Assembly: GCA_035274845.1 (NCBI GenBank)
Contig: DATENU010000010.1
Coordinates: 124,001 to 188,000, forward strand
DNA: 64,000 nt
Source: Chthoniobacterales bacterium
GTDB lineage: Bacteria > Verrucomicrobiota > Verrucomicrobiia > Chthoniobacterales > UBA10450
Direction: 5' to 3'
Shown here piece after piece: positions 44,993 to 54,879 of the stretch. Each line of letters opens with the position of its first letter. Within the stretch, counting starts at the first letter, position 1. The notes below the pieces were generated by a model. The model worked only from the letters and a program-made list of their open reading frames with translations, did not search any database and was not told the origin of the DNA. Both the position numbers and the translations under genes were made by a program.

Positions 44993-47407
44993 ATGACCAC
45001 CCTGATTTACGATCTTCGCTACGGCGTCCGGATGCTGCTGAAAAATCCGGGCTTCACTTTGGCCGCGCTCATTACTCTTGCGCTCGGCATCGCCAGCTCG
45101 ACTGCCATCTTCAGTGTGATCGACGGCGTGCTTCTCCATCCGTTGCCGTATCCCGATTCGGAAAAAATCCTGGTCCTCGATCCAACCCAGCGCAGCACCG
45201 GCACGCCGGGCGGCGCGTTTGCGCCGGCCAATTACATCGATTACGCCGCGCAGAATGACGTGTTCACCCAGGTCTCGGCTTCGCGTGGCGAGCAATTCAG
45301 CCTGAGCGATGGCGACCGGCCGGAACGCGTGCGCGGCACGATGGCGACGTCGAACCTCTTCCCGCTCTTCGGCGTTTCGCCGATCCTCGGCCGCACCCTG
45401 CTGCCGTCGGATGAACAGCCGGGACACAGCCACGTCGTCGTCCTCAGCTCGGAACTTTGGGCGCGGCGTTACGGCTCCGATCGCAACATCATTGGCCGTG
45501 AAATCTCGCTCAACGACGAGCCGCACACGGTCGTCGGCATCATGCCGCCGAATTATCTGCCGGACGGCTACGGCGAACTCTGGGTGCCATCCGCCTTCGG
45601 CATCCCGACAAATTCTCTCCGCCCGAATGTCGACCCGCGCCCGATCCGCGGCAGCAATTACCTCGACGTCTTCGCGCGCTTGAAGCCCGGCGTCACCCTC
45701 GAGAAAGCGCGCGCCGAGATGGACGCGATCAGCCGCCGGCTCGAGCAGCAATACCAAAACGACAACCAGGATGTCGGCATTCGCGTCACGCCGTTGCACG
45801 AGGATGTCGTCGGCGGAATTCGTCCCGTGCTCCTCCTTCTCTTCGCGGCGGTCGGCTTCCTCCTTTTCATCGGCTGCGCGAATGTCGCGAACCTTTTGCT
45901 GGCGCGCGCCGCCACCCGCTCGCGCGAGATCTCCATCCGGGCCGCGATGGGAGCCAGCCGGTCGCGCCTGATCCGGCAATTGCTCACCGAGAGCGTGCTC
46001 CTCGCGGTCATCGGGGGAGCGATCGGCGCGGTGCTCGCCGCGTGGGCGATCCCGTTGCTGATGGCGATGGCGCCGCCGGCATTGCGCAATTTCAAGGAGA
46101 TCGGTCTCAATGGCCCGGTCCTGGCCTTCAGTCTGGTGGTGTCGGTTGTGACCGGCATCCTGTTCGGGCTCGCCCCTGCGATCACCTCCGCTTCGGGCAA
46201 CCCGGCCGAGTCCTTGAAACAGGGTGAGCGCGGCAGCACGGCCGGCGGAAGCAGACGGCGCGCGTTCCTCATTGCGACGGAAGTGGGCCTGTCGCTCGTT
46301 CTCCTGATCGGCGCCGGGCTCATGATCAAGAGCTTCGCCAACCTGACGAAGGTCGCGCCCGGATTTGATCCCGACCGTCTCCTGGTCTTCACGATCGGCG
46401 CCTCGGCGAAGGCGAATGACGATCAACAGGTCCAATTTTATCAGCAGATTCTGCAACAGACCGCGACCGTTCCAGGGGTCGAGCACGTCGCCGCCGTGAG
46501 CCGGCTTCCATTCTCGGGCGGAAACAGTTCCCGCACTTTCAACCGGCCCGGCAGCACAAAACAGGACAACGCCGACATCCGGGTAGCGACGGCGGATTAT
46601 TTCCAGACCATGGGCATGCCCCTCGTCCGCGGCCGCAATTTCAACGAGCACGACACGAAGGACTCGACCCGCGTCGCGATCATCAACGAACAATGCGCCA
46701 AGGACGTTTTCCCCGGCGAAGATCCGATCGGCCAATACGTCGAGAACTACGGGCCGAAAAACGAAAAGCTTCAGGTCGTGGGCGTGGTGGGCAATGTCCG
46801 CCATCTTGCCCTCGAAACCGCGCCTCGGCCTGAACTTTACCAGCCGCTCGGCCAGGGATTATGGCCCTCCGTTTTCATCGCCGTCCGGACCACGCCGGAA
46901 AATTCGCTGACGCTCCTGCCGGCCGTGCAGCAGGCGGTCTGGAGCGTGAACAAGTCGGTGCCGCTCGGTAATCCGCGGACGATGAACGACATCATCGCGC
47001 GAACGTTGCTCCAGAAAAAATTCACGATGATGTTGCTCAGCATTTTCGCGGGAGCAGCGCTGATCCTGGCCGCGGTCGGTTTGTATGGCGTGATTTCGTA
47101 TTCGGTCGCTCAACGGACGCGAGAGCTTGGAATCCGGATCGCGCTCGGCGCGCAACGGAGCGATGTCCTGCGGTTGATCCTGCGCCAGGGCATGACGCTG
47201 GTGGCCGCCGGCGTCATCTTCGGAGTCGCGGCCTCGCTTGGCCTGACGAGACTCATCGCCTCATTGCTCTACGGAATTAGCGCGAGCGATCCGATTACGT
47301 TTGTCCTTCTCTCGCTCGCCCTGACCCTGGTCGCCTTTGTGGCCTGCTGGTTGCCCGCCCGCCGGGCCAGCGCCGTCGATCCCATCGTCGCCCTCCACGC
47401 CGAATGA
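44993..47407 (+). CDS. ADOP-type duplicated orphan ABC permease 4 (804 aa)
   Basis: Starts MTTLIYDLRYGVRMLLKNPGF, four residues longer at the front than the others. TM1 reads AALITLALGIASSTAIFSVI. The first coupling loop is ATRSREISIRAAMGASRSRL and the second RTRELGIRIALGAQRSDVL. Its C-terminus is DPIVALHAE, with His instead of Arg in the otherwise LR(A/T)E ending. ATG at 44993 is preferred although the frame is open for 405 bases upstream; that part overlaps permease 3 and is a shadow. The periplasmic domain shows no special insert. Confidence 0.9.
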   Translation: MTTLIYDLRYGVRMLLKNPGFTLAALITLALGIASSTAIFSVIDGVLLHPLPYPDSEKILVLDPTQRSTGTPGGAFAPANYIDYAAQNDVFTQVSASRGEQFSLSDGDRPERVRGTMATSNLFPLFGVSPILGRTLLPSDEQPGHSHVVVLSSELWARRYGSDRNIIGREISLNDEPHTVVGIMPPNYLPDGYGELWVPSAFGIPTNSLRPNVDPRPIRGSNYLDVFARLKPGVTLEKARAEMDAISRRLEQQYQNDNQDVGIRVTPLHEDVVGGIRPVLLLLFAAVGFLLFIGCANVANLLLARAATRSREISIRAAMGASRSRLIRQLLTESVLLAVIGGAIGAVLAAWAIPLLMAMAPPALRNFKEIGLNGPVLAFSLVVSVVTGILFGLAPAITSASGNPAESLKQGERGSTAGGSRRRAFLIATEVGLSLVLLIGAGLMIKSFANLTKVAPGFDPDRLLVFTIGASAKANDDQQVQFYQQILQQTATVPGVEHVAAVSRLPFSGGNSSRTFNRPGSTKQDNADIRVATADYFQTMGMPLVRGRNFNEHDTKDSTRVAIINEQCAKDVFPGEDPIGQYVENYGPKNEKLQVVGVVGNVRHLALETAPRPELYQPLGQGLWPSVFIAVRTTPENSLTLLPAVQQAVWSVNKSVPLGNPRTMNDIIARTLLQKKFTMMLLSIFAGAALILAAVGLYGVISYSVAQRTRELGIRIALGAQRSDVLRLILRQGMTLVAAGVIFGVAASLGLTRLIASLLYGISASDPITFVLLSLALTLVAFVACWLPARRASAVDPIVALHAE

Positions 47408-47415
47408 AAGGGGAA

Positions 47416-47450
47416 GTGACATGTGACGAGTGACAAGTGACGAGATGATG
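47416..47450 (+). repeat. GTGACNN heptamer tract before permease 5
   Basis: GTGACAT, GTGACGA, GTGACAA, GTGACGA, GATGATG: five 7-base units with the start codon(s) ATG 47445/47448 inside the last one. Confidence 0.9.
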
Positions 47451-49901
47451 AACGACTTACGATTTGCTTTCCGCCAGCTTTGGAAATCGCCGGGCTTCGC
47501 CATTGTGGCGATCGCCACGCTCGCGCTCGGCATCGGCGCGAACACCGCCATCTTTTCGGTAATCGAAAGCGCGCTCCTGCGTCCCTTGCCTTTTCCGAAT
47601 GCAGACCGGCTCGTCCGCGTCTACGAAACGTTCGACGAGAACGGGGCGCGAAGTAATGCGCTGAACCTGGCCGAGAAAACCGTGCAGCAATGGCGCGAAT
47701 ACGGCCGCGATATCTTTGAGGGAATCGGTGTCGCCACCGGCGCCAGCGTGACTGTCTCGAATGCCGGGGAGCCTACCCAAAGTTTCCCGGCGGCCCGGAT
47801 CAGCTCGAACTTCCTGACGGTCCTCGGTTTCCAGCCCGCTCGCGGACGCAATTTCACTGAGGCCGAAGATCAGCCGGGCGGTCCGCGCCTTGTCATCGTC
47901 GGTTACGATTTCTGGCAACGGAATCTTGGCGGGCGCGAAGATGTTATCGGACTGAAGCTCAAGCTCGACGACGCGCCTTACACAGTCGTCGGCGTGATGC
48001 CGAAGACCTTCCGCCATCCGTACCGCGCCCAATTCTGGCTCCCGATTGGGTTGAGCTTTGCGGCCAATTCGCAATCGAACCACTATCTCTATGGCGTCGC
48101 CCGCTTGCGTCCGGGAATTTCGCTCGAGCAGGCGGATGCGGCCGGCCGTCGCATGTGCGCCGCAATCAACCAGGCCGCGCCCGACAAGAACAACGCCTTG
48201 CGCGCTTACCTGATCCCGCTGCGCGACAGCTTTGTCATGAACCTGCGTCCGAAGCTTCTTTTGATCGCGGGCGCCGGACTCTGCGCGTTGCTCGTGGCCG
48301 CGGCGAACTTCGCCGGATTAATGCTCGCCCGGGTGGTTGAACGGGACGGCGAGATGGCGTTGCGCTCCGCGATCGGAGCGACGCGCGGCCGGCTTATTCG
48401 CCAGGGTGTGATGCAGGCGCTGGTACTGGCCGCTTTCGGTACGCTTGTTGGATTACTTATCGCCGGTTGGCTCACGCCTGCACTCGTCGCCCTTAGCCCT
48501 GAGGGCACGGACGCCACCGGCAGCGCGATCCGCGAATTTGATTACGGGGTGCGGCTCGATTGGCCGGTCTTCGCTTTCGCAACCGGCGCGATGTTCCTGA
48601 TTGGCGTCGGCTTTGGGTTGCTGCCGGCGTGGCGCGCCTCGCGCGCGGATTTGCGAAGCGCGCTCGGCGGCATCGGCCGCGGCGCGACCCTCGATCGCGG
48701 GACCAAACGATTGCTCGGCGGACTCATCGTGCTCGAAATCGCGATCGCCGCCGTGTTGCTCATGGGCAGCCTGAGCTTGACGCAATATTTCCGCAAAGTT
48801 GTCCACGAACCGTGGGGCTTCGCCACCGATCGTCGCATTGTCTTCAACTCGATGCTGTCGGAACGGCTTTTTGACTCCGCCGACTCCCGCATGCGGACGA
48901 TCGAGAAGACCGTCGCCGAATTACGAAATCTCCCGGGCGTTCGATCGGCAGCGGTGACGGCGCCTTCCCCGATGGAAGCGGCCCGCGATTTGATGAGCTG
49001 TGTTCCGGAAGGAAGTCAGCCGCCGGAGCCGCGCGGGATTTACCTCGCCTACATGCGCGGAGCCGGCCCCGGGTATTTCTCGACGGTGGGACAACGGCTG
49101 GTGCGCGGCCGCGAATTCGCCGAGACCGACACCGCGGACGCGCCGCAGGTGTGCATCGTGAACGAAGCGTTCGCGCGCCGTTTTTGGCCCGGCCAGGATC
49201 CCCTGGGAAAACGGGTCAAGCATGGACGGCTCGATAATCCAAGGCCGTGGTACACGGTCGTCGGCGTCGTTGCCGACACAAAAGCCATCGTCGATCCGCA
49301 TGATGGGGAAGTGGTCGGGACCGTGGCGATCCCGTTGTCCCGCTGGCTGACGATCGGCGGCGACGAAATGACTTACGTCGTCGAAAGCGCCGGCGAACCG
49401 AAGGCCTTGGAAGGCTCTTTGCGGACTGCGCTAACCCGCGCCGACCCACGCCTCGCGGCCTACGCCATGATTTCCCTCGAAGCCGCGGCGGCGGAGACAT
49501 GGGTCACGGAGCGATTTCTTTTCGTTCTCGTCGCGCTTTTCGGCGTCCTGGGATTACTGCTCGCTTGTATTGGGGTTTACGGTTTGCTCGCTCTGCAAGT
49601 GGCGCGGCGGACACGCGAGTTCGGCGTTCGGTTCGCTTTGGGAGCAACCACGTCCGCCATCATTCGTTTGGTCGCGAGTCAGGGCGCACGGCTTCTCGCC
49701 ATTGGATTTGTTGCTGGCGGTATCGCGGCCTGGGCCACGTCTCGCGTCGCGCAACATGAATGGCCCGAGATTCCATCAGCCAACTTTCTGATCTGGCTCG
49801 GCGCCGCGGCTGTTCTCTCCGCCGGCGTCGCCCTCGCCTCCTGGCTTCCCGCGCGCCGCGCCTCTCGAGTCGACCCCGTCATCGCTCTTCGCGCCGAATG
49901 A
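47448..49901 (+). CDS. ADOP-type duplicated orphan ABC permease 5 (817 aa)
   Basis: Starts [17 protein letters not shown] at the second of two adjacent ATGs. Its first FtsX half is the most diverged of the set: AAANFAGLMLARVVERDGEM and then ALRSAIGATRGRLI replace the usual C-A-N-x-A-N and REFA-V-R pattern. The second is standard (RRTREFGVRFALGA). It is about ten residues longer than most of the set. The C-terminal end is RVDPVIALRAE. This gene may have a different partner contact on its N-terminal half. Confidence 0.91.
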   Translation: MNDLRFAFRQLWKSPGFAIVAIATLALGIGANTAIFSVIESALLRPLPFPNADRLVRVYETFDENGARSNALNLAEKTVQQWREYGRDIFEGIGVATGASVTVSNAGEPTQSFPAARISSNFLTVLGFQPARGRNFTEAEDQPGGPRLVIVGYDFWQRNLGGREDVIGLKLKLDDAPYTVVGVMPKTFRHPYRAQFWLPIGLSFAANSQSNHYLYGVARLRPGISLEQADAAGRRMCAAINQAAPDKNNALRAYLIPLRDSFVMNLRPKLLLIAGAGLCALLVAAANFAGLMLARVVERDGEMALRSAIGATRGRLIRQGVMQALVLAAFGTLVGLLIAGWLTPALVALSPEGTDATGSAIREFDYGVRLDWPVFAFATGAMFLIGVGFGLLPAWRASRADLRSALGGIGRGATLDRGTKRLLGGLIVLEIAIAAVLLMGSLSLTQYFRKVVHEPWGFATDRRIVFNSMLSERLFDSADSRMRTIEKTVAELRNLPGVRSAAVTAPSPMEAARDLMSCVPEGSQPPEPRGIYLAYMRGAGPGYFSTVGQRLVRGREFAETDTADAPQVCIVNEAFARRFWPGQDPLGKRVKHGRLDNPRPWYTVVGVVADTKAIVDPHDGEVVGTVAIPLSRWLTIGGDEMTYVVESAGEPKALEGSLRTALTRADPRLAAYAMISLEAAAAETWVTERFLFVLVALFGVLGLLLACIGVYGLLALQVARRTREFGVRFALGATTSAIIRLVASQGARLLAIGFVAGGIAAWATSRVAQHEWPEIPSANFLIWLGAAAVLSAGVALASWLPARRASRVDPVIALRAE

Positions 49902-49912
49902 ATTCCGCCAAT

Positions 49913-49926
49913 CGAAAATACCCATG
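49913..49926 (+). repeat. Minimal heptamer pair before permease 6
   Basis: One CGAAAAT unit followed by ACCCATG, so the ATG at 49924 keeps the same 7-base phase as in the longer tracts. It is the shortest member of the series. Confidence 0.6.
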
Positions 49927-52347
49927 AACGACCTACGCTTTGCTTTCCGACAGCTTTTGAAATCGCCGGGCTTTACGTTCGTGGCTGTTCTGACGCTCGC
50001 GCTCGGGATCGGAGTGAACAGCGCGATTTTCACGGTTGTTAACGCGGTCTTTCTGGAACGTTTGCCCTATCGGGACGCCAACCGCATCGCAGTCATCTGG
50101 GAGACAAACGTGAAACGCCCGGGCGTCTCGAATGTCGTCGGGCCGGCGAATTTCATTCGTTGGAAGGAACGCGCCACTTCGTTCGAAAGCATGGCGGCTT
50201 ACGCGGAGACACGCGCGAACCTGACCGACGGGAGCAACCCGGAGGAACTGATCGCGCAAAACGTCACCGCGGAATATTTCTCCGTGATCGGCGTTGGCCC
50301 GATTCTCGGACGCGCTTTCACGGCAGAGGAAAGCGCAGACCCGAAAGCGTCGGTCGTCATCCTGAGTTACGAACTTTGGCAGCGGCGTTTCGCGTCCGAC
50401 CAATCGATCATCGGGCGCATCATTCAGTTGCAGGGAAAACCGCAAACAGTGATCGGCGTGATGCCGCCTGCGGTGCGTCTCTATTTGAAGGCCGGTTCGC
50501 TCGTGAATAAGCCGGTCGACTTTTGGTGGCCCTACGTTCTCGGACCGGAGGCCCGCCAGGCGCAAGGCCGTTACCTTACCGTCATCGGCCGGCTGAAGCC
50601 CGGCGTAACCGTCGAGAGCGCGCGCAACGAAATGCGTTCGATCTACTCCAGCGTCACCCAGGAATTGCCCGAGTTCGACACGGGTTGGAGCACGAAAGTG
50701 GTGCCGCTTCGCCAGGAATTATCAGGAGAAATCCGTCCGGCCCTGCTGGTTTTGTCCGGCGCCGTCGCGTTCGTGCTTCTTATCGCCTGCGCGAACGTGG
50801 CCAACCTTCTTCTCGCGCGCGGCGCCGCTCGCAAACACGAGCTCGCGGTTCGATCCGCCCTCGGCGCGACCCGCGGGCAGATCGTCAAACAACTGCTGAC
50901 GGAAAGTTTGTTGCTCGGAATTTTCGGGGGACTCGTCAGCTTGCTGGTCGCGCAATGGAGCCTTGCCCTGCTCGAAACCCTGAGCCCGATCGATCTCACG
51001 GCAATCGGTCATCTCTCGCTCAGCTACCCGGTCCTCGCGTTTACGGGCGCGATCTCCATTGCGACCGCGGTGGGCTGCGGCTTCGCCTCGGCGCTGGAAG
51101 GATCGCGCGCCGATGTTCAGCAGGCCCTTACCCAGGGCGGACGCCAGATCGGCGGCGGCTTGCGCCATCGACAATTGCGCCACGCTTTTGTGATCGCCGA
51201 GATCGCGCTCGCGGTCGTGCTGTTGATCGGCGCCGGTCTCATGCTCCGCAGTTTCGCCTCGATGCGCCAGGTCGATCCCGGTTTCGATCCGGCCAACGTC
51301 CTCACCATGCGGATGCAATTGCCCCGCGCGAAATATCCGGATGACGGCGCGCGGATCCGCTTCTTTCGCGAGCTGACTGCGCGCGTCGCCACTCTTCCCG
51401 GAGTGCAATCCGTGGGCGCGATCAGCTATCTCCCGATGGCTGGTCTCGGCGCCGGGACGGATTTCACGATTGAAGGCGAACCGCCGCCCGCTCCGGGCCA
51501 GGGCAAAACAATCGACGTCACGGTTTGCGACAACGGTTTCTTTCGCACTCTCAAGATTCCACTCATCCGCGGCCGCTTTTTTACCGAGGAGGAAATGCAG
51601 GAGAAACGCGACGTCGTCATCGTGAATGACGCGTTCGCCCAACAATATTTCGGAAACCAGGACCCGATCGGGAAACGCGTCACGATCAACATGCTGGAGA
51701 AGAACGTGCCGACGGAAATCATCGGCGTGGTCGGCAACACCCACGCGGTTGATCTCGCTTCGTCGGCAAAACCGTTCGGTTATTGGCCCCATCCACAGCT
51801 CGCTTACAGCCTGATGACACTGACTGTCCGCACAGCGGGCAATCCGCTCGGGCTTGCTCAACCAGTCGAAGCGCAGGTCCATGCCATGGACAAAGACCAG
51901 CCGGTTTCTGAAGTGCGGACGATGGAGCAGTGGGTCGCGAAATCGATGGCGCAGATTCGCTTTAGCTCGTCTCTGCTGATGGCGTTTGCCGGGCTCGCGC
52001 TCCTCCTGGCGGCGGTTGGAATTTATGGCGTGATGTCGTATGCGGTCAGCCAGCGAACGTCCGAGATCGGCGTCCGCCTCGCCGTGGGCGCCGAAGGAAA
52101 AGACATCCTGCGAATGATCGTCTGGGACGGCACGCGGCTCGCCGCGATTGGCCTCACCATCGGCTTGATCCTCGCCGTCGCCCTGAGCCGCACCATCAAC
52201 AGCCTGCTCTTCCAAACCGCTTCCGCCGATCCGCTCACTTTCGCCGCGGTCGTGACGGTCCTGGGCGCATTCGCGCTCCTGGCCAGCTATCTCCCAGCCC
52301 GCCGCGCCGCCCGCGTCGACCCGCTCCTCGCTCTCCGCGCCCAATGA
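49924..52347 (+). CDS. ADOP-type duplicated orphan ABC permease 6 (807 aa)
   Basis: Starts [17 protein letters not shown]. The periplasmic part contains a distinct loop VKRPGVSNVVGPANFIRWKE. Coupling loops are ARKHELAVRSALGATRGQIV and QRTSEIGVRLAVGAEGKDIL; the second has Val in place of Leu and an acidic Glu after the Gly-Ala. The terminal residues are LLALRAQ rather than LRAE. It is 22 bases after permease 5. Confidence 0.91.
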   Translation: MNDLRFAFRQLLKSPGFTFVAVLTLALGIGVNSAIFTVVNAVFLERLPYRDANRIAVIWETNVKRPGVSNVVGPANFIRWKERATSFESMAAYAETRANLTDGSNPEELIAQNVTAEYFSVIGVGPILGRAFTAEESADPKASVVILSYELWQRRFASDQSIIGRIIQLQGKPQTVIGVMPPAVRLYLKAGSLVNKPVDFWWPYVLGPEARQAQGRYLTVIGRLKPGVTVESARNEMRSIYSSVTQELPEFDTGWSTKVVPLRQELSGEIRPALLVLSGAVAFVLLIACANVANLLLARGAARKHELAVRSALGATRGQIVKQLLTESLLLGIFGGLVSLLVAQWSLALLETLSPIDLTAIGHLSLSYPVLAFTGAISIATAVGCGFASALEGSRADVQQALTQGGRQIGGGLRHRQLRHAFVIAEIALAVVLLIGAGLMLRSFASMRQVDPGFDPANVLTMRMQLPRAKYPDDGARIRFFRELTARVATLPGVQSVGAISYLPMAGLGAGTDFTIEGEPPPAPGQGKTIDVTVCDNGFFRTLKIPLIRGRFFTEEEMQEKRDVVIVNDAFAQQYFGNQDPIGKRVTINMLEKNVPTEIIGVVGNTHAVDLASSAKPFGYWPHPQLAYSLMTLTVRTAGNPLGLAQPVEAQVHAMDKDQPVSEVRTMEQWVAKSMAQIRFSSSLLMAFAGLALLLAAVGIYGVMSYAVSQRTSEIGVRLAVGAEGKDILRMIVWDGTRLAAIGLTIGLILAVALSRTINSLLFQTASADPLTFAAVVTVLGAFALLASYLPARRAARVDPLLALRAQ

Positions 52348-52358
52348 ACTTCTCCAAT

Positions 52359-52393
52359 CGAAAATCGAAATTCCAAAATCGAAAATTCTTATG
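52359..52393 (+). repeat. CGAAAAT-type heptamer tract before permease 7
   Basis: CGAAAAT, CGAAATT, CCAAAAT, CGAAAAT, TCTTATG: five units, with the ATG at 52391 in register. Confidence 0.9.
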
Positions 52394-54814
52394 ATCGATC
52401 TCCGCTTCGCTCTCCGCCAACTCCTGAAGTCTCCCGCGTTCACGCTTCTTGCCGTAGTCACCCTCGCGCTCGGCATCGGGATGAACACCGCCATCTTTAG
52501 TCTAATCAACGACCTGTTCCTGAAAGGCCTGCCGTTTCAGGACCCAGATCGTCTCGTGGTTCTCGAGGCCGAAGCGAAGGAGCGAAATCTCTCGCAATTG
52601 CCAATGAGCGTCCCGCGTTTTTGGCATTTCCGCGATGGACAAACCATCTTCACCAGCTTCGCGGCGGACACGGGCACAGGCTACATCCTCACCGGCATAG
52701 GCGATCCGATTCAATTGTTCGGCGCCAATACGACCGCGAACTATTTCGATACCCTCGGCATTCACCCGATCATGGGCCGGACTTTTCTCCCCGAGGAAGA
52801 AATGAAAGCCGACGTCGCGCTCGTCACCCAGAATTTCTGGCGGAAATATTTGAACTCCGATCCGCAGGCGGTCGGGCGCAACATCAATCTGAACGGCGTC
52901 GCCACGACGGTCATCGGTGTGCTCCCGAATCTTCCGGTCGCCTGGTTCGGACGCGACGCCGCCGTCTTCACCGCCAAACCGTTCCAGCTGCCAGGCTTGA
53001 CCCAGGAACGGCTGATGCGCGGCGTAAGTTTTCTGCGCGTGGTCGGTCGCCTCAAGCCGGGAGTAACGGCGGATCAGGCCGTCGGCCCTCTCCAGATTCT
53101 GCAAAAGAGTTATCGGGAAGCCCGGCCGGAAGCGGCAGATAACAGCTGGTCGCCGGTGGTTAAGACCGCCGCGGAGGATGCGACTGGCAATTTACGCCAG
53201 CCTTTTTTCGTTTTGCTCGGTGCCGTCGGGTTCGTTTTGCTGATCGCCTGCAGCAATGTCGCCAATCTACTGCTCGTTAGGTTCACTGGCCGCCGTCGTG
53301 AGATTGCGTTACGGATGGCCCTGGGCGCGTCGCGCGGCAGCGTCGTCCGCCTTTTCGTTTTTGAGAGCGTCCTCGTCAGTTTGATCGCGGGCGTCGTCGG
53401 CACCTGTCTCGCGCTTTGGGTTGTTTCGGTAATTCCAAAACTCGCCGGGCGTAATTTCCCGCTCGAGGCCAGCCTGTCGTTGAATACGCCGGTCCTGCTC
53501 TTCACGCTCGGTCTCTCGCTCCTCACGGGGTTCGCCATGGGTCTCTATCCGGCCTGGCAAAGTTCCCGCGCCGATTTGGTCGATGGCTTGAAGGATGGCG
53601 GGCGGGCCATGACCGGCAGTCGCGGCCAACAACGATTTCGTCGCGGCCTCGTCGCGGTGCAGGTGGGATTGTCGGTTGTGCTTCTCGCCGGCGCGTCGCT
53701 ACTGATCGCGAGTTTCGTGCGCCTTAGCCAGCAGGCGTCAGGAATTAATCCGGAACGCCTTTGGGTCGGCTTCATCGGCCTTCCGCCGGGGCAATATCCC
53801 GATCCCGCCGCCAAGGCTCTCTTTGTCGATCGCCTTCTGGCGGAATTGAAAAACTCGCCTGGAATCGAGCTAGCTTCAGCCGGCGATGGAGTGCCGCTCG
53901 GCGGCGGCCAGTCTCGTTCGCCCTACGCGCGGGTGGATGGCAACCCGGTGGCGGTCAATCAACGTCCGCTGGGCCTGACCCGCAGCGTGTCGCCGGGATT
54001 CATGAAAACGTTTGGGATTCCGTTGCTCGCGGGCCGCGATTTCGACGAGCGCGATGGATTCGACAAACCAAACGTGGTCATCCTGAGCAAGTCGACCGTG
54101 CAGAAATTGTATCCGGGCGGCGAAGATCCGATCGGGAAACAGATATTCTTCGGCACCGACAACAACACCGGTCTGCCGGCTGAAGTGATCGGCATTGTGG
54201 GCGACGTGCGCTCGATTCGTTTGGAACAGGCGAACGACATTGAGTTTTACCGGCCCTGGCCGCAACGCTCGAATCAATTCCTGGCAGTCACGGTCAAGAC
54301 GGCGTTCAAGCCGGAGGCAGCGACCAGTACGGTTAAGAATGCCCTGGCGAAAGTCGATCCGGCGTTGCCGATCATTCAGCCGCAGACCATGAACGAGATT
54401 ATCGGCCAGTCATTAATCCAACAGCGGTTAATGATGACTCTTCTCGGTGTGTTCGCGGCCATCGCATTGGTCCTGGCGATGGTCGGGATTTATGGCGCGG
54501 TCGCTTACACGGTCGAGCAACGGACGGGCGAGATCGGGGTGCGGATGGCGCTTGGCGCGCAGACTGCGGATGTTCTGCGACTGGTCGTCAGGCAGGGCAT
54601 GAGTCCGGTAGTCATCGGGCTGGTCCTGGGTGTGGGCGCGGCTCTTGGCCTGGGCCGATTGATCACCGCGCAACTCTACGAAGTTTCGGCCCACAATCCC
54701 GTCCTGCTTGGCGCAACCTCAGCCGTGCTCGCCCTCGTGGCGCTCCTGGCCTGCCTGATTCCCGCCCGCCGCGCCAGTCTCGTGAACCCAATCGAAGCTC
54801 TGCGCACCGAATGA
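52391..54814 (+). CDS. ADOP-type duplicated orphan ABC permease 7 (807 aa)
   Basis: Starts [17 protein letters not shown]. It shares with permease 8 the first-half loop (CSNVANLLLVRFTGRRREIALRMALGA type) and the second periplasmic entry (SAGDGVPLGGGQSRSP and SPGFMKTFGIPLLAGRDF), so the two form a pair. The second coupling loop is QRTGEIGVRMALGAQTADVL. It ends ASLVNPIEALRTE. The gap to permease 8 is 62 bases and holds two heptamer types. Confidence 0.92.
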   Translation: MIDLRFALRQLLKSPAFTLLAVVTLALGIGMNTAIFSLINDLFLKGLPFQDPDRLVVLEAEAKERNLSQLPMSVPRFWHFRDGQTIFTSFAADTGTGYILTGIGDPIQLFGANTTANYFDTLGIHPIMGRTFLPEEEMKADVALVTQNFWRKYLNSDPQAVGRNINLNGVATTVIGVLPNLPVAWFGRDAAVFTAKPFQLPGLTQERLMRGVSFLRVVGRLKPGVTADQAVGPLQILQKSYREARPEAADNSWSPVVKTAAEDATGNLRQPFFVLLGAVGFVLLIACSNVANLLLVRFTGRRREIALRMALGASRGSVVRLFVFESVLVSLIAGVVGTCLALWVVSVIPKLAGRNFPLEASLSLNTPVLLFTLGLSLLTGFAMGLYPAWQSSRADLVDGLKDGGRAMTGSRGQQRFRRGLVAVQVGLSVVLLAGASLLIASFVRLSQQASGINPERLWVGFIGLPPGQYPDPAAKALFVDRLLAELKNSPGIELASAGDGVPLGGGQSRSPYARVDGNPVAVNQRPLGLTRSVSPGFMKTFGIPLLAGRDFDERDGFDKPNVVILSKSTVQKLYPGGEDPIGKQIFFGTDNNTGLPAEVIGIVGDVRSIRLEQANDIEFYRPWPQRSNQFLAVTVKTAFKPEAATSTVKNALAKVDPALPIIQPQTMNEIIGQSLIQQRLMMTLLGVFAAIALVLAMVGIYGAVAYTVEQRTGEIGVRMALGAQTADVLRLVVRQGMSPVVIGLVLGVGAALGLGRLITAQLYEVSAHNPVLLGATSAVLALVALLACLIPARRASLVNPIEALRTE

Positions 54815-54821
54815 AGAAGAA

Positions 54822-54879
54822 GTGACATGTGACGAGATGAACCAATTGAATCGAAAACCGAAAATCGAAAATTCCCATG
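54822..54879 (+). repeat. Mixed heptamer tracts before permease 8
   Basis: GTGACAT, GTGACGA, GATGAAC (54822-54842) then CGAAAAC, CGAAAAT, CGAAAAT, TCCCATG (54852-54879). The second block has the permease-8 ATG in register. Confidence 0.85.

Noticed and set aside
44882-46804. A 640-codon reverse-strand frame opposite permease 4
   Set aside because: Antisense shadow; low-complexity charged sequence, no motif.
50722-52509. A 595-codon reverse-strand frame opposite permease 6
   Set aside because: Antisense shadow of a well-supported permease.
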